Assembly: GCF_033708015.1 (NCBI RefSeq)
Contig: NZ_CP137920.1
Location: forward strand, 2,976,001 to 3,040,000
DNA from: Proteus vulgaris
GTDB lineage: Bacteria; Pseudomonadota; Gammaproteobacteria; Enterobacterales; Enterobacteriaceae
Reading direction: 5' to 3'
DNA: 64,000 nucleotides
Positions 40,947 to 54,591 of the stretch are shown here, piece after piece (the stretch's first letter is position 1; every line of letters begins with the position of its first letter). The position numbers and the translations under genes were made by a program. The notes below the pieces were generated by a model, which made no database searches, was not told the DNA's origin, and worked only from the letters and a program-made list of their open reading frames with translations.

Positions 40947-42729
40947 TTGTATCCTCTTCTTTTTTAATCACAAATTCATTTTTATCGTCTGGCATCAATG
41001 CATCAGGTTCTACATTCATTGTTCGTAAAACCGCGCCCATGATTGTGCCAAACACCGGTGCAGATACTGCGCCTCCATAGTACTTACCTGCTTTAGGCTC
41101 ATTGATTATCACAACCAATGCAAAGCGAGGACGACTTGCAGGTGCAACACCCGCTACATAAGAAATATACTGTTCAATATATTTACCGTCAGGCCCAACT
41201 TTTTTCGCCGTTCCTGTTTTAATCGCAACCCGATACCCTTTGATTGCCGCACTCACTCCCCCACCACCAGGTAATGCAACGCTTTCCATCATGTGTACGA
41301 CGGTTTTCATCACCGGTTCAGGAAAGACTCGAGTTCCAGGTACAGGAGGGTCAACTTTCGTAATAGAAAGAGGTCGGTAAATACCAAAACTACCAATTGT
41401 TGCGTAGACACGCGCTAACTGTAACGGTGTTACCATTAGCCCATATCCGAATGAGAAGGTGGCCCTTTCAAGATCGGACCACCGTTGTTTTTTTATTGGA
41501 AATATGCCACTACTTTCACCAACTAGCCCCAAGTTAGTTGGTTTCCCGAATCCAAAACGTGAATAGACATCCACAAGTTCAGATGCAGGCATCGCTAACG
41601 CTAGTCGTGAAACACCAACGTTACTCGATTTCTGTAATATTCCTGTTATCGACAGCTCATTATATCGTCCTACATCTTTGATTTGATGGCCGTTAATACG
41701 ATAAGGAACAGTATTAATAACACTATTTTCTTGAATAATATGATTGTGAAGTGCACTCATCACAACCATGGGTTTAACAGTAGAACCCGGTTCAAAAATA
41801 TCGGTAATAGCACGATTACGCATCGCATCTTTAGGTGTACCCGCTAAATTATTGGGGTTATACGATGGACTATTTGCCATTGCCAGCACTTCACCTGTAT
41901 TGACATCAACTAAAATTGCTGTTCCCGATTCAGCTTTATTTTTAATAACCGCATTGGTCAATTCGCGATACACCACAGATTGTAAACGCTCATCAATACT
42001 TAACATCAAGTTGTGAGCTGCTTGACTGTCTGTTTGAGCGATATTCTCGATAACACGGTTAAAACCATCTTTACGAACAACGCGCTCTCCAGGGGCACCT
42101 GTCAGCCACTGATTAAAGCTTTTTTCAACACCCTCAATACCATCACCATCAATATTTGTTACACCAATGATGTGAGCGGTTACTTCACCTGATGGGTAAT
42201 AGCGTTTTGATTCTTGGCGCATATTAATCCCAGTGATTTTGAGTTTACTAATATAATCACTAATCTCAGGATTCACTTGGCGAGCCAAATAGATAAAACG
42301 AGCAGAAGGCGTTGCGACAATCTTTTGCTCAATTTGATTCACTGGCATTTTCAGTGCATCAGCAAGTGCTAACCAACGAGAGTCCGTCATATCGGGATTA
42401 GCATCTAATACAACTTTAGGATCTGCCCAAATGGCAAAAACAGGCACGCTAACGGCGAGAGGTCTTCCCATTCTATCGCTGATCATGCCTCTTGCGGTTG
42501 GTACTTTTTGCACACGTAGAGAACGCATATCCCCTTCACGAATAAGGGGATCGGGATTAATAACCTGTAAATAGGCAACGCGGATTAATAGCGCGGCTAA
42601 AGCGATACCAATACCACCGCAAAGCAACGCAAAACGCCAACTCACAAATCCTGTTTTTTCTTCAGGCTTGCGTAGTTTGGCATTTGACTTTGTCTTTGCT
42701 TTCGCTTTTGCCGAACGTGAAAATTTCAT
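40933..42729 (-). CDS. ftsI: Septal transpeptidase FtsI (PBP3)
   Basis: Class B penicillin-binding protein that cross-links peptidoglycan at the septum with FtsW. It is 598 aa (E. coli 588). A basic cytoplasmic N-terminus rich in Lys, Ala and Ser precedes one membrane helix (about 30-52). The dimerisation or pedestal part follows, then the transpeptidase motifs EPGSTVKP (active serine), KSSNVG and IKTGTAKKV. It is the second late-division gene in the cluster, 11 bases after ftsL. Confidence 0.98.
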   Translation of the reverse strand: MKFSRSAKAKAKTKSNAKLRKPEEKTGFVSWRFALLCGGIGIALAALLIRVAYLQVINPDPLIREGDMRSLRVQKVPTARGMISDRMGRPLAVSVPVFAIWADPKVVLDANPDMTDSRWLALADALKMPVNQIEQKIVATPSARFIYLARQVNPEISDYISKLKITGINMRQESKRYYPSGEVTAHIIGVTNIDGDGIEGVEKSFNQWLTGAPGERVVRKDGFNRVIENIAQTDSQAAHNLMLSIDERLQSVVYRELTNAVIKNKAESGTAILVDVNTGEVLAMANSPSYNPNNLAGTPKDAMRNRAITDIFEPGSTVKPMVVMSALHNHIIQENSVINTVPYRINGHQIKDVGRYNELSITGILQKSSNVGVSRLALAMPASELVDVYSRFGFGKPTNLGLVGESSGIFPIKKQRWSDLERATFSFGYGLMVTPLQLARVYATIGSFGIYRPLSITKVDPPVPGTRVFPEPVMKTVVHMMESVALPGGGGVSAAIKGYRVAIKTGTAKKVGPDGKYIEQYISYVAGVAPASRPRFALVVIINEPKAGKYYGGAVSAPVFGTIMGAVLRTMNVEPDALMPDDKNEFVIKKEEDTSGRS

Positions 42730-42740
42730 ACTTGCCTTAA

Positions 42741-43058
42741 TTATTTAGTAACCACGATGTTCTCTTTGGTTGGGTCAACATGGATCATCCCCAAACTATC
42801 ACTTGAAAAACGCTCTACTCGGCTATGGTCTGCCAGCGCGTTTTCTTCAAGAATGAGATTGCGCCATTCGATCTCTAATACGTTTTTCTCCAGCACTAAA
42901 CGCTCTTTCTCTGCTGTCAATAAACGAGTTTTATGTGCTGTCGTCACGACATACACTGCAGAAATAATCACTGCAACCAGTAAACATACTGATAATTTGC
43001 CATGACGCAGTAGATCCTGCCCAATAACTCCCGGTAATGAGTGTCGTTCAGTAGACAT
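42741..43058 (-). CDS. ftsL: Cell division protein FtsL
   Basis: Small bitopic membrane protein that forms the FtsQLB complex and activates FtsWI. The 105-aa product (E. coli 121) has a short cytoplasmic N-terminus, one hydrophobic helix at about residues 19-39 ([20 protein letters not shown]) and a periplasmic coiled-coil with heptad leucines ([20 protein letters not shown]). It abuts rsmH with no spacer. Confidence 0.94.
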   Translation of the reverse strand: MSTERHSLPGVIGQDLLRHGKLSVCLLVAVIISAVYVVTTAHKTRLLTAEKERLVLEKNVLEIEWRNLILEENALADHSRVERFSSDSLGMIHVDPTKENIVVTK

Positions 43059-44006
43059 TTATTCCTCAATACGTTGTGCTACACGCAATACGGAGCTCCG
43101 TGCCCGTGGGTTTTCTTCAACTTCTACGCCTGTCGGTTTCATCTTGTGAATACTTGATAAGCGAGCACTTCCTAACTCTTTTATCTGCGCTTGTGTGAGA
43201 GGAATACCTGCGGGAACAACAGGTCCCTTGCTCTCATCTCGAATAAAACGCTTCACCAATCGATCTTCCAACGAATGGAAACTAATGACTGATAAACGTC
43301 CTTCAGGTGCTAACACTGAAACAGCACCTTTTAATGCTTTTTCAATTTCATCTAATTCGCTATTGATATAGATACGAATTGCCTGAAAACTACGCGTTGC
43401 TGGGTGTTTATGTCGCTCTTTTACTGGGCTTGCATCGCTAATTAAATCCGCCAATTGCTTAGTTCGAGTCAAAGGCTCTTCTGTTTTGTTACGTGCAACA
43501 ATGGCGCGAGCAATACGCTTAGCAAAACGCTCTTCACCAAATGTTTTCAATACCCATGTAATGTCGTCTTCTGCGGCTGTCATCAGCCATTGTGCAGCTG
43601 ATTGCCCTGATGTAGGGTCCATACGCATATCAAGAGGCCCATCACGCATAAAAGAGAAGCCGCGTTCAGGATCATCTAGCTGAGGAGAAGAAACACCTAA
43701 ATCCAGTAATACACCGTCAATTTTTCCGGCCAAACCAAGCTCATTAACATACTGCTCAATATTTGAAAAAGGCCCATGAACAATAGAAAATCGAGCATCA
43801 TCAATTTCATTTGCAACAGCAATAGCTTGTGGATCTCTGTCTATCGCAATCAAACGACCTTGTTCACCCAATTGCGATAAAATTAAACGGGAGTGGCCTC
43901 CGCGACCAAATGTTCCGTCAATATAAATACCTGAAGGTTTAATATTCAGGCCATTCACTGCTTCATCCAGTAATACACTGGTATGACTAAAATTATTCGT
44001 TGTCAT
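43059..44006 (-). CDS. rsmH: 16S rRNA (cytosine-1402-N4)-methyltransferase RsmH
   Basis: SAM-dependent enzyme that methylates C1402 in the ribosomal P site. The 315-aa product (E. coli 313, formerly MraW) has SAM-site segments [21 protein letters not shown] and [20 protein letters not shown]. The [20 protein letters not shown] motif is characteristic of RsmH. It lies 3 bases after mraZ and directly before ftsL. Confidence 0.97.
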   Translation of the reverse strand: MTTNNFSHTSVLLDEAVNGLNIKPSGIYIDGTFGRGGHSRLILSQLGEQGRLIAIDRDPQAIAVANEIDDARFSIVHGPFSNIEQYVNELGLAGKIDGVLLDLGVSSPQLDDPERGFSFMRDGPLDMRMDPTSGQSAAQWLMTAAEDDITWVLKTFGEERFAKRIARAIVARNKTEEPLTRTKQLADLISDASPVKERHKHPATRSFQAIRIYINSELDEIEKALKGAVSVLAPEGRLSVISFHSLEDRLVKRFIRDESKGPVVPAGIPLTQAQIKELGSARLSSIHKMKPTGVEVEENPRARSSVLRVAQRIEE

Positions 44007-44009
44007 TAT

Positions 44010-44468
44010 TTAAAGTGATAAATCCAATAGTCGTGTCGATAACGGTTCCTGTGAGGTTTGCTCGGCGACAATGTCTTGTTCGATCTGTTTGTACCAGACC
44101 TGTTCATCCCACAATTCAAATTTATTGAATTGACCGACTAACATGACCTCTTTTGTTAGCCCCGCATGCTGTCTTAGCGTGCTAGCTAACAAAAGACGTC
44201 CTGCGCTATCCATTTGGCATTCGCTGGCGTGACCTAATAACAAACGTTGAACTCGACGTTCCGCGGGGTTCATGGAGGACAAAGCCGCTAATTTTAACTC
44301 AATCTTTTCCCATTCAGGAAGGGTATAAAGTAATAAACATGGTTGATTGAGATCGATGGTACAAACCATTTGACCTTCAGAAATCTCACTCAGCGTTGTT
44401 CGATAACGGGAAGGAACTGTTATTCGCCCTTTGCTGTCAAGATTAACGAGTGTTGCTCCACGAAACAT
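44010..44468 (-). CDS. mraZ: Transcriptional regulator MraZ
   Basis: DNA-binding AbrB-like protein that represses the dcw promoter. From ATG 44468 ([20 protein letters not shown]) it is 152 aa, equal to E. coli MraZ. A second in-frame ATG lies two codons upstream at 44474. The two SpoVT/AbrB-type repeats (about 5-47 and 77-120) include [13 protein letters not shown] and [13 protein letters not shown]. It is the first gene of the cluster. Three TGGGN-type repeats lie just upstream, so it should repress its own operon. Confidence 0.96.
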   Translation of the reverse strand: MFRGATLVNLDSKGRITVPSRYRTTLSEISEGQMVCTIDLNQPCLLLYTLPEWEKIELKLAALSSMNPAERRVQRLLLGHASECQMDSAGRLLLASTLRQHAGLTKEVMLVGQFNKFELWDEQVWYKQIEQDIVAEQTSQEPLSTRLLDLSL

Positions 44469-44495
44469 CCTCATTACCCCCAGCTTTGTAATTTA

Positions 44496-44520
44496 CACCA
44501 CATTATCCCACAAATCCCCA
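44496..44520 (-). promoter_or_regulatory. MraZ operator: three TGGGN repeats
   Basis: On the minus strand TGGGG (44516-44520), TGGGA (44506-44510) and TGGTG (44496-44500) recur every 10 bases with 5-base spacers, as in the known MraZ-binding direct repeats. The third repeat deviates by one base. They lie between the promoter and the mraZ start. Confidence 0.88.
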
Positions 44521-44527
44521 CAAATAG

Positions 44528-44557
44528 AGTTTACGGATGGTATGAAAACGTTGTCAA
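44528..44557 (-). promoter_or_regulatory. dcw cluster promoter (Pmra)
   Basis: On the minus strand a perfect -35 TTGACA (44552-44557) and a -10 TAAACT (44528-44533) are separated by 18 bases. They lie just upstream of the MraZ repeats and about 60 bases from mraZ. Confidence 0.85.
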
Positions 44558-45082
44558 GCCAGATATAGGAAGCTTTATTTATATTTACAGTAATTTGATA
44601 AGCACACTGAAATGTTTAAATTATCGACGAAAAGAAAAATAAAACATTAACACTATGATTAATAGAGATTATTTTTTAAATTCTATTTTTAATCACAAAA
44701 AGTAATTATTTATAGTGATTACAAGGAAGAAAATCAGATAAAGAAATCATAATAAGTAAATCATGATTTTTATTATAAAAAACTAATTTATTGCAGTTCA
44801 TTTACCTTTAGCCAACATAATAATTTGAGGTTGCTTTTATATAAATAAAAATAGCAAGATGAAAAAAAATAATTCAATATCATGAAGATAGTTATTTGTT
44901 TTTTTCTTAAGTTTCCCAAAATAAAATTTATCACTTATTAAATTTAAGCAATATCACTTATGGGTACGTCAAAATTTACTCGATTCACTTAGTAAAATGA
45001 GAGAAAGAGTAAAAAAAAGCTTAAGATTAATCTCAAATTTAATATTCTCTAAGCAATTCGACATTCTTAAATCAAATAAAAC
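44558..45082. other. Gene-free AT-rich stretch between the dcw promoter and cra
   Basis: About 520 bases of low-GC DNA with no ORF I would accept and no clear RNA gene. It lies between the dcw promoter and the cra terminator. Confidence 0.6.
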
Positions 45083-45112
45083 ATCCCCGTTTTAATTTAA
45101 TAAAACGGGGAT
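45083..45112 (-). terminator. Terminator of cra
   Basis: ATCCCCGTTTTA (45083-45094) and TAAAACGGGGAT (45101-45112) form a perfect 12-bp stem with a 6-base loop. On the minus strand a T-rich tract follows. It lies about 40 bases beyond the cra stop. Confidence 0.88.
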
Positions 45113-45151
45113 AGGTATAAATGCAGATAATTACTAACAGAGCGATATCAA

Positions 45152-46159
45152 TTAACGCGCACGTCCCAAACTACCTCGGCGGCATAAGTCACGACGAATA
45201 CGTGTAATTCCTGCTTGTGGTTTTTGTTCTTCTTCAAGACTCGCAAGAACAAGTTCTAACACGCGTTCTGCGATATCTCGATGTCGTTGAGCGACAGATA
45301 AAACAGGACACTCAAGGAAATCCAATAACTCATGATCACCAAAAGTCGCAATAACCAATTGCGTTGGTAAACGACCACTGCGTTGTAAAGTCACATCCAT
45401 AACCCCTTGTAATAAAGCAAAAGAGGTAGTGAATAACGCATCAGGCATTGGATTGCTATTTAACCATTCAGAAAAAGCAGCAGCCGCAGCTTCTCGTTCA
45501 TAGCTATTTGCATATAGGTAGGTGACTTCTCTAGGATCATCTTTCCATACATTACGAAAACCTTGTTCACGTAAAAAACTCACAGAGAGTTCAGGAAGTG
45601 CACCTAAATAAAGTACAGATTGTGAAGGGAATGCTTTTAATTCTGTTGCCAGCATTTTGGCATCTTCTAAGTCATCACCAACAACGCTGATAAAATGTTC
45701 ACTTTCTAATGCACGGTCAAGCGCAATAATCGGTAATGAGCGATTTGCCCAACGCTGATAGAAAGGATGCTCGGGTGGCAATGCTGTTGAAACAATAATC
45801 GCATCAACTTGACGTTGCAGTAAGTGTTCAACACAACGAATTTCGTTGTCTGGTTGGTCTTCTGAACAGGCAATCAGTAATTGATAACCACGTTGGCGCG
45901 CTTGTCGTTCAAGGTAATTTGCGATCCTGGTATAACTGGTATTTTCCAAATCAGGAATAACCAAACCAATAGAACGCGTACGACCAGCACGTAATCCCGC
46001 GGCAACAGCGTTCGGGTGGTAATTATGCTCTCTGACCACCGCCATCACTTTTTCAACAGTCTTGTCACTTACACGGTACTGTTTTGCTTTACCATTAATG
46101 ACATAACTTGCTGTTGTTCGTGAAACACCAGCCAAGCGGGCGATTTCATCCAGTTTCAC
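45152..46159 (-). CDS. cra: Catabolite repressor/activator Cra (FruR)
   Basis: LacI-family regulator that senses fructose phosphates and directs flux between glycolysis and gluconeogenesis. The 335-aa product (E. coli 334) starts at GTG with an AGAGG ribosome site. The first 90 residues ([20 protein letters not shown] onward) are essentially those of E. coli Cra. A helix-turn-helix and hinge are followed by the sugar-phosphate-binding core. It keeps its E. coli position next to the dcw cluster, but the upstream ilvIH genes are replaced by an acyl-CoA ligase gene. Confidence 0.98.
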   Translation of the reverse strand: MKLDEIARLAGVSRTTASYVINGKAKQYRVSDKTVEKVMAVVREHNYHPNAVAAGLRAGRTRSIGLVIPDLENTSYTRIANYLERQARQRGYQLLIACSEDQPDNEIRCVEHLLQRQVDAIIVSTALPPEHPFYQRWANRSLPIIALDRALESEHFISVVGDDLEDAKMLATELKAFPSQSVLYLGALPELSVSFLREQGFRNVWKDDPREVTYLYANSYEREAAAAAFSEWLNSNPMPDALFTTSFALLQGVMDVTLQRSGRLPTQLVIATFGDHELLDFLECPVLSVAQRHRDIAERVLELVLASLEEEQKPQAGITRIRRDLCRRGSLGRAR

Positions 46160-46340
46160 ATTAGCCTCTTTTAATTATTAAATGTGTTATTTGTTACATA
46201 TTGCTATGAATTTCAGTCATCATGCTGATCTGATTTTGTATTTTAACACAATTTACTGATAAAACCGTATGCGTCAACGTTTCCGTTTATGTCTTTTATC
46301 AATTATTTCAATCATCGTTATCTATCAATACGTAATTTTT

Positions 46341-46369
46341 AAAAAAAAAGCACCATTAGGTGCTTTTTT
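46341..46369 (-). terminator. Terminator of the acyl-CoA ligase gene
   Basis: AAAAAAGCACC (46344-46354) and GGTGCTTTTTT (46359-46369) pair around an ATTA loop. On the minus strand the stem is followed by a run of T. It lies just beyond the ligase stop codon. Confidence 0.93.
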
Positions 46370-46380
46370 ATCAATTAAAA

Positions 46381-48186
46381 TTAATCTTGATACATTAATT
46401 CGATTTCATTTCGATAGCGTTCAGAAATAATTTTACGGCGAAGTTTCAATGTCGGTGTTAATTCACCCGATTCCATTGAAAAGCCTTCAGCAAGAAGAGT
46501 AAAGCGCTTAACTTGATGAAAACTTGCAAAGTTTTTTTGCATTTCACGTAAACGTTCATCAAATAACTCTTTAATTTTAGTATGGCGTAATAATTCCATA
46601 CGATCTTGATATTTTAAATTTAATGCGCGCGCGTGTTCTTCTAATGCCTCAAAGCAAGGCACGATAAGCGCAGAAACAAATTTACGTGTATCCGCAATCA
46701 CCGCAATATGCTCAATAAAGCGGTCTTGCCCTAATGTTCCTTCGATCATTTGTGGCGCAATGTATTTACCATTTGACGTTTTCATTAAATCTTTTAAACG
46801 CTCCGTGATAAATAACATACCATCACTATCAAGTGCACCAGCGTCTCCAGTGCGTAGCCATCCATCTTCTGTAAAGGCTGCCGCCGTATCTTCAGGCTTA
46901 TTGAAATACCCTTTCATGACAATGCTGCCACGCACTTGGATTTCGTTTTCTTCGCCAATACGTACTTCAACGCCTGGTAATGGGGTACCAATCGATCCTA
47001 ATTTATATTTGTTCTCTTCCCAACATGAAACCGTTGCGCAGGTTTCTGTCATACCATAGCCATATTTAATATTAATACCGGCTGCCAAGAAGAAACGGAT
47101 CACTGCATCATCTAAACGAGCACCAGCCGCGGGTAAAAACCGAACTCGCCCCCCTAAAATTTGACGTAATGGATTTAACACTTTTTTATCTGCAAAACGA
47201 TAACATAAGCGGGAAATAAAATTCTGTTGATGCTGATTCAGTTGTGCTTCACGCTTTTTTTCCCCCTGCTTTATCGCCCATTTAAAAATAAATTGACGAA
47301 ATACTGAAGCTTGAGACACTTTATCTTGAATAGCGCTATACACTTTTTCATAAAAGCGAGGAACTGCGCACATCACCGTCGGTTTAACCGCACTCATTGC
47401 TTCTCTGACGGCATGAGTGTCTGTTAAATACACATTAACCGCACCTGTATGCATCACATAGAAGCTCCACGCGCGTTCAAAAACGTGAGAAAGGGGTAAG
47501 AAACAGAGCGAAACATCTTTATCAGATAATGAAAGGCGCTCATCATGTAGGTAAAGTTGCGATGCCAGACTTGTATAGTCGAGCATAACGCCTTTCGGCT
47601 CTCCAGTCGTTCCTGATGTATAAATCAGAGTAAAGAGATCATCTAAACTGCATTCATTAATACGCTGTTTTAATACGTCATCATGCTGAAATTCTAACTG
47701 ATTAGTTAAACTTTCCAGATAGCATGAAGGTGTATTTTCGTTTAACACAACCTCAGAGTTAAAGACAATAATATGTTCAAGCTGAGGGCATAACGCTAAT
47801 AATTCAGAAACAATATCGTATTGTTTTTGGTCACCAACAAAAAGAATGCGAATATTCGCATCATTTAAAATGTAAGCGGCTTGTTCAACACTACTTGTTG
47901 CATAAAGAGGAACCGTTACTGCACGTAGTTGCAAAGATGCAATATCAGCTAAGGACCAATCAATGGTGTTTTGAGAAAAGATCCCGATGTTTTCTTGAAC
48001 ATCCACACCCATTTCTAATAATGCATTTGAGAGTGCGCGTGTTTTCTTTTCAACTAACTTCCATGACATGTCGATCTTACGCTTAGCATCCCACTGACGA
48101 TAAGCAATTTTATTCCCGCTGTGCAAAAACTGCATCTGCAATCTTCTAATTATATGATAATCATGAAGATTATTATTAGTTATCAT
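46381..48186 (-). CDS. AMP-dependent long-chain acyl-CoA ligase (FadD15/FAA1-like)
   Basis: Adenylate-forming enzyme expected to activate a long-chain fatty acid to its CoA thioester. The 601-aa product has the phosphate loop IYTSGTTGEPKGVM (about 188-201) and YGYGMTETCATVSCWEENK with a GxGMTE core. GWLRTGDAGALDSDGMLFIT leads to ERLKDLMKTSNGKYI, and a lysine-rich C-terminal segment TPTLKLRRK includes the likely catalytic lysine. It is of the long family with an inserted linker rather than E. coli FadD. The ribosome site is AGGAAA. It is monocistronic and occupies the place where E. coli has ilvIH. The physiological substrate is unknown. Confidence 0.88.
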   Translation of the reverse strand: MITNNNLHDYHIIRRLQMQFLHSGNKIAYRQWDAKRKIDMSWKLVEKKTRALSNALLEMGVDVQENIGIFSQNTIDWSLADIASLQLRAVTVPLYATSSVEQAAYILNDANIRILFVGDQKQYDIVSELLALCPQLEHIIVFNSEVVLNENTPSCYLESLTNQLEFQHDDVLKQRINECSLDDLFTLIYTSGTTGEPKGVMLDYTSLASQLYLHDERLSLSDKDVSLCFLPLSHVFERAWSFYVMHTGAVNVYLTDTHAVREAMSAVKPTVMCAVPRFYEKVYSAIQDKVSQASVFRQFIFKWAIKQGEKKREAQLNQHQQNFISRLCYRFADKKVLNPLRQILGGRVRFLPAAGARLDDAVIRFFLAAGINIKYGYGMTETCATVSCWEENKYKLGSIGTPLPGVEVRIGEENEIQVRGSIVMKGYFNKPEDTAAAFTEDGWLRTGDAGALDSDGMLFITERLKDLMKTSNGKYIAPQMIEGTLGQDRFIEHIAVIADTRKFVSALIVPCFEALEEHARALNLKYQDRMELLRHTKIKELFDERLREMQKNFASFHQVKRFTLLAEGFSMESGELTPTLKLRRKIISERYRNEIELMYQD

Positions 48187-48707
48187 AATTTTCCTGCTAT
48201 TTATGGAAAAGCGACCGTGTAATGAAACTGAAATGAAGAAAAAGCGTCTCTTACAATTTCAGCTTACACATGTTCGCTGACTCGAATAAAAGTCTAAGTG
48301 ATCCTCCCAAATAAAGGAATTCAAATTTACATAAATTTGTAAAATTGTGAGTTATGAAAAGTTTTGTCAGAAAAAGCTATATCATCACCGTGAGAAAAAT
48401 AAATATTATGATCTTATTTTTTATGGAAGGCTGAAAAGAAAAGCTGATAAATAACAATGGGTAATTATCATAACTTAATCAATGAAAATCTAAATAGGAG
48501 GGATATTATTGCAAAAAATAGCTTTAACAGAGTTATAATACGAATAAGAGTCATTATTACAAAGAATGGGCAAAAATAGTGACAGCTATCTAATTTAGTT
48601 TACCTAACTGCATCAACGCCATTTGGGGTCATTGACCGAATAACTAATGTTACCTGCCACTATTTCTGCATAATTAGTCATAAACACTAATTATGAGCAA
48701 AAACACT
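48187..48707. other. Intergenic region upstream of the acyl-CoA ligase gene
   Basis: About 520 bases of AT-rich DNA between the acyl-CoA ligase start and the leuO stop. It must hold the ligase promoter. An inverted repeat next to leuO (48669-48695) is listed separately. A strong ribosome-site-like AGGAGGG at 48496-48502 is not followed by a credible ORF. Nothing else is recognised. Confidence 0.55.
48669..48695 (-). terminator. Inverted repeat just beyond the leuO stop
   Basis: CATAATTAGT (48669-48678) and ACTAATTATG (48686-48695) form a perfect 10-bp AT-rich stem with a 7-base loop, 13 bases after the leuO stop. The T-tract is poor. It may be a weak terminator or a protein-binding dyad. Confidence 0.45.
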
Positions 48708-49652
48708 CTAGTTTTGACAAACTTCACTTAATAAATTTTTCATCCATAAATGCCCTTTATCACGCGCTGTTGACTCATGCCAAATCAAGTAACATGGACG
48801 CTCTGTTTTTTCCCAAGGTAACGACACGGCTTTAATATCTAATTGCTCAGAATAACTCTCAACTAACCATCTTGGTGCAATAGCCACCAAATAAGTTCTA
48901 GATACAATATTTAATACACTATTTAAATCTGTCCCTTGATAAGTGATTAAATCTTCCCAATGAGTATCTTTATAATAAGGTGCACTAAATGAACCAACAT
49001 CATCTAAAGAAACAATGGAATGTTGTTCATTTAATAACATTTCTTGAGTCACACTTTCTTTAATGCGAGGATGTTTATTAGAAACAGCCAAAACAACGTC
49101 GTCATTAAATAGTGGTTGTGAATGAAATTCAGTCTTTTCAAATTCCTTATAGCTAATAAAAAACTCAATTTCTTGATATTTTAATTGGTGCTCTATATTG
49201 CTATTTAAATAAGATTTAATATTAACATTAATATTAGGTGTTTCATTTTTAATTTGTTCAACTATTTTGGGTGCTAATTTTATATCTAAAGGGCTACAAA
49301 TAGATAAATTAAATATACGTTCACTTTGTTCTGGTTCAAACCCTGCACCGGGAAGCTCGTTCTGAACCAATTGTAACGCTTGTCTCACGGGACCAAAAAG
49401 TTGTTTAGCTCTTAATGTAGGTTGAATACCTCGGCCATAACGAACAAATAATTCATCATTAAACATTACCTTAAGGCGAGATACTGCATTACTTACTGCG
49501 GGTTGTGACATGCCCAATACTTGTGCAGCACGAGTAACATTCTGCATTTGCATAACAGCATCAAATACCGTTAATAAATTAAGATCAACATTACGTAAAT
49601 GCATATCTGCTGATTCTCTACTGGTAACTGTTGCTGATGTGTAATCCGTCAT
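48708..49652 (-). CDS. leuO: LysR-type global regulator LeuO
   Basis: LysR-family regulator that antagonises H-NS silencing at many loci in enterobacteria. It is 314 aa, the same length as in E. coli. The N-terminal helix-turn-helix region ([20 protein letters not shown] through [20 protein letters not shown]) is close to E. coli LeuO, and the effector domain fills the rest. The ribosome site GGAG precedes the ATG. It is divergent from the leu operon, its conserved position, with an AT-rich 690-base gap between them that probably carries LeuO and H-NS sites. Confidence 0.95.
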   Translation of the reverse strand: MTDYTSATVTSRESADMHLRNVDLNLLTVFDAVMQMQNVTRAAQVLGMSQPAVSNAVSRLKVMFNDELFVRYGRGIQPTLRAKQLFGPVRQALQLVQNELPGAGFEPEQSERIFNLSICSPLDIKLAPKIVEQIKNETPNINVNIKSYLNSNIEHQLKYQEIEFFISYKEFEKTEFHSQPLFNDDVVLAVSNKHPRIKESVTQEMLLNEQHSIVSLDDVGSFSAPYYKDTHWEDLITYQGTDLNSVLNIVSRTYLVAIAPRWLVESYSEQLDIKAVSLPWEKTERPCYLIWHESTARDKGHLWMKNLLSEVCQN

Positions 49653-50343
49653 TTCTTACTCCACTATGTTATCATAATAGCCAAATAAATATTATTAACC
49701 GAATATTATTAATAATAGATACACTTTAACTATCACTTAAACTATTTATTAAAATTTATTATTCATCATCCATGCATATAACTAAACACATAAGTTTCAT
49801 ATCAATAAAAAATATATTTCATACAAATAATGAAATTTGATATTAAAATTACATGTATAGAAAATGATTATATCAATATATATTACAACCTGTTTTACCT
49901 TCTGCCTTGCAAATAATAAAACAAAGTATGATAAAAATCATAATAAAATAATGTACTTTCACTCCTAAAATAGGTATCCGACACCTATTACCTTTTATAA
50001 TACAATGATTTTTATTCTTACATTCAAAACGTTGCTCACATTCATCAATCATCCTTTCCCTAATACCCTCTTTTTTTCTATCAACTGGCTGATTAAAAAA
50101 AAAGCAAACAATTGTTTAATTTTTCATTTCACTCTTTTTCAAACAATGTATGGAACATTAACCCAATCAATGAATGCTTAATAGTTATAATCATTAGTAA
50201 AAATTTAGATATTAGTCAGAATCACTGTGATAAATTTAAAAATAACACTGACAAATGAATTAATAAATTCCAATGCTTGACATCTTTATTGGTATTAGGT
50301 ATCAATAAATACAGATTATTGAGAACTTATCTAAGGATGTTTC
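49653..50343. other. Divergent control region between leuO and leuL
   Basis: Very AT-rich, with an AATATTATTAA motif repeated near 49690-49715, and a hairpin AATAGGT/ACCTATT (49969-49975 and 49983-49989). The leu promoter lies near the right end. Such composition suits LeuO and H-NS binding, but no site is demonstrated. No credible ORF was found. Confidence 0.55.
50277..50305 (+). promoter_or_regulatory. leu operon promoter
   Basis: A perfect -35 TTGACA (50277-50282), a 17-base spacer, and TATCAA (50300-50305) as -10. The TTGACATC start resembles the E. coli leu promoter. It lies about 40 bases upstream of the leader peptide gene. Confidence 0.75.
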
Positions 50344-50421
50344 ATGTTAAACGCAATTTTACTATCAAGCCTACTACTACTCGCAACTTTTATGCGCGGT
50401 CGGCTTATGGGTAAAAAGTGA
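50344..50421 (+). CDS. leuL: Leucine operon leader peptide LeuL
   Basis: A 25-residue leader beginning [20 protein letters not shown]. Four leucine codons in a row (CTA CTA CTA CTC, residues 10-13) and further leucines make it a leucine sensor. Three of the four are the rarely used CTA, as in E. coli leuL. An AAGGA ribosome site precedes it and a terminator hairpin follows 22 bases after the stop. Ribosome stalling at the leucine codons when leucyl-tRNA is scarce should favour the antiterminator. Confidence 0.88.
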   Translation: MLNAILLSSLLLLATFMRGRLMGKK

Positions 50422-50442
50422 AACACACCTGCCCTTAGAGAG

Positions 50443-50470
50443 AAAACCCGCGCTAGTCGCGGGTTTTTTT
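50443..50470 (+). terminator. leu attenuator terminator
   Basis: AAAACCCGCG (50443-50452) and CGCGGGTTTT (50458-50467) form a GC-rich stem with a 5-base loop and end in a T-run. It lies between leuL and leuA, the position of an attenuator. Confidence 0.92.
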
Positions 50471-50518
50471 ATACCTGGGAGAGCGCAAACAGCAAATAAA
50501 AAGAGAAAGGAACAGATT

Positions 50519-53172
<2,654 letters not shown>

Positions 53173-53173
53173 C

Positions 53174-54583
53174 ATGGGTAAAACATTATATCAAAAAATT
53201 TATGATGCACATGTTGTCAGAGAAGTGAGTGATGAAACACCCATTTTGTATATCGATCGACATTTAGTGCATGAAGTCACATCGCCTCAAGCCTTCGATG
53301 GATTAAGAACAAAAGGTCGCCCTGTTCGTCAACCGAATAAAACCTTTGCAACGATGGATCACAACGTATCAACACAAACTAAAGATATTAATGCTTGTGG
53401 TGATATGGCAAGAATTCAAATGCAAGAATTAATGAAAAACTGTCAAGAGTTTGGCGTCACGCTGTACGATTTAAACCATCCTTATCAAGGCATTGTTCAC
53501 GTGATGGGGCCAGAACAAGGCTTAACCTTACCAGGCATGACGATTGTTTGCGGTGATTCACATACAGCAACTCATGGGGCTTTTGGCTCATTAGCGTTTG
53601 GAATTGGTACTTCAGAAGTTGAACATGTTTTAGCAACTCAGACCTTAAAACAATCTCGTGCCAAAACATTAAAAATCGAAGTTCAGGGTAAAACCGCTAT
53701 TGGGATCACGGCGAAAGATATCGTATTAGCCATTATCGGTAAATTAGGGAGTGCTGGTGGTACGGGCTATATTGTTGAATTTGCGGGTGAAGCCATTGAA
53801 GCTTTAAGCATGGAAGGTCGAATGACCTTATGTAATATGGCGATTGAAATGGGTGCTAAAGCAGGTTTAGTCGCACCTGATGACACCACTTTTGACTACT
53901 TAAAAGGGCGTCAATTTGCACCTAAAGGTCAGTCATGGGATGAAGCTGTCGCGTATTGGAGAACCTTAAAATCTGATCATGATGCAACGTTTGATGCCAC
54001 AATCACGATTAATGCGGCAGAGATTGCACCGCAAGTCACGTGGGGCACTAACCCAGGGCAAGTTATTGCTATTGATCAAATAGTTCCGTTATTGAATAGC
54101 TTTAATGATCCCGTTGAACGCGCTTCTGCTGAAAAAGCCTTGGCTTATATGGGATTAAGTGAAGGTATCAACTTAACAGATGTCACTATCGATAAAGTCT
54201 TTATTGGCTCTTGTACAAACTCACGTATTGAAGATTTACGAGCTGCTGCTGAAATCGCAAAAGGCCATAAAGTCGCCTCGCATGTTCAAGCGATTGTCGT
54301 TCCAGGCTCTGGGCCTGTTAAAGCCCAAGCGGAAGCGGAAGGCTTAGATAAAATCTTTATTGAAGCAGGCTTTGAATGGCGCTTACCCGGCTGTTCAATG
54401 TGTTTAGCTATGAATAACGACCGATTAAATCCGGGCGAACGCTGTGCATCCACTAGCAACCGTAATTTTGAAGGTCGCCAAGGGCGTGGAGGTCGAACAC
54501 ATTTAGTCAGTCCTGCAATGGCGGCAGCAGCGGCTATTAATGGCCATTTTGCCGATATTCGTACATTTGCAGTAGCATCTTAA
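53174..54583 (+). CDS. leuC: 3-isopropylmalate dehydratase large subunit LeuC
   Basis: Aconitase-family iron-sulfur subunit that, with LeuD, isomerises 2- to 3-isopropylmalate. From ATG 53174 ([20 protein letters not shown]) it is 469 aa (E. coli 466). The longer frame begins inside leuB and is not accepted. Cluster cysteines lie in [12 protein letters not shown] and [21 protein letters not shown] is a family signature. It is tightly packed between leuB and leuD. Confidence 0.97.
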   Translation: MGKTLYQKIYDAHVVREVSDETPILYIDRHLVHEVTSPQAFDGLRTKGRPVRQPNKTFATMDHNVSTQTKDINACGDMARIQMQELMKNCQEFGVTLYDLNHPYQGIVHVMGPEQGLTLPGMTIVCGDSHTATHGAFGSLAFGIGTSEVEHVLATQTLKQSRAKTLKIEVQGKTAIGITAKDIVLAIIGKLGSAGGTGYIVEFAGEAIEALSMEGRMTLCNMAIEMGAKAGLVAPDDTTFDYLKGRQFAPKGQSWDEAVAYWRTLKSDHDATFDATITINAAEIAPQVTWGTNPGQVIAIDQIVPLLNSFNDPVERASAEKALAYMGLSEGINLTDVTIDKVFIGSCTNSRIEDLRAAAEIAKGHKVASHVQAIVVPGSGPVKAQAEAEGLDKIFIEAGFEWRLPGCSMCLAMNNDRLNPGERCASTSNRNFEGRQGRGGRTHLVSPAMAAAAAINGHFADIRTFAVAS

Positions 54584-54591
54584 AGGAGAAC

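Noticed and set aside
48496..48550. Small gene after a strong AGGAGGG ribosome-site-like sequence
   Set aside because: The TTG frame stops after nine codons, and the ATT frame is 22 codons with no support.
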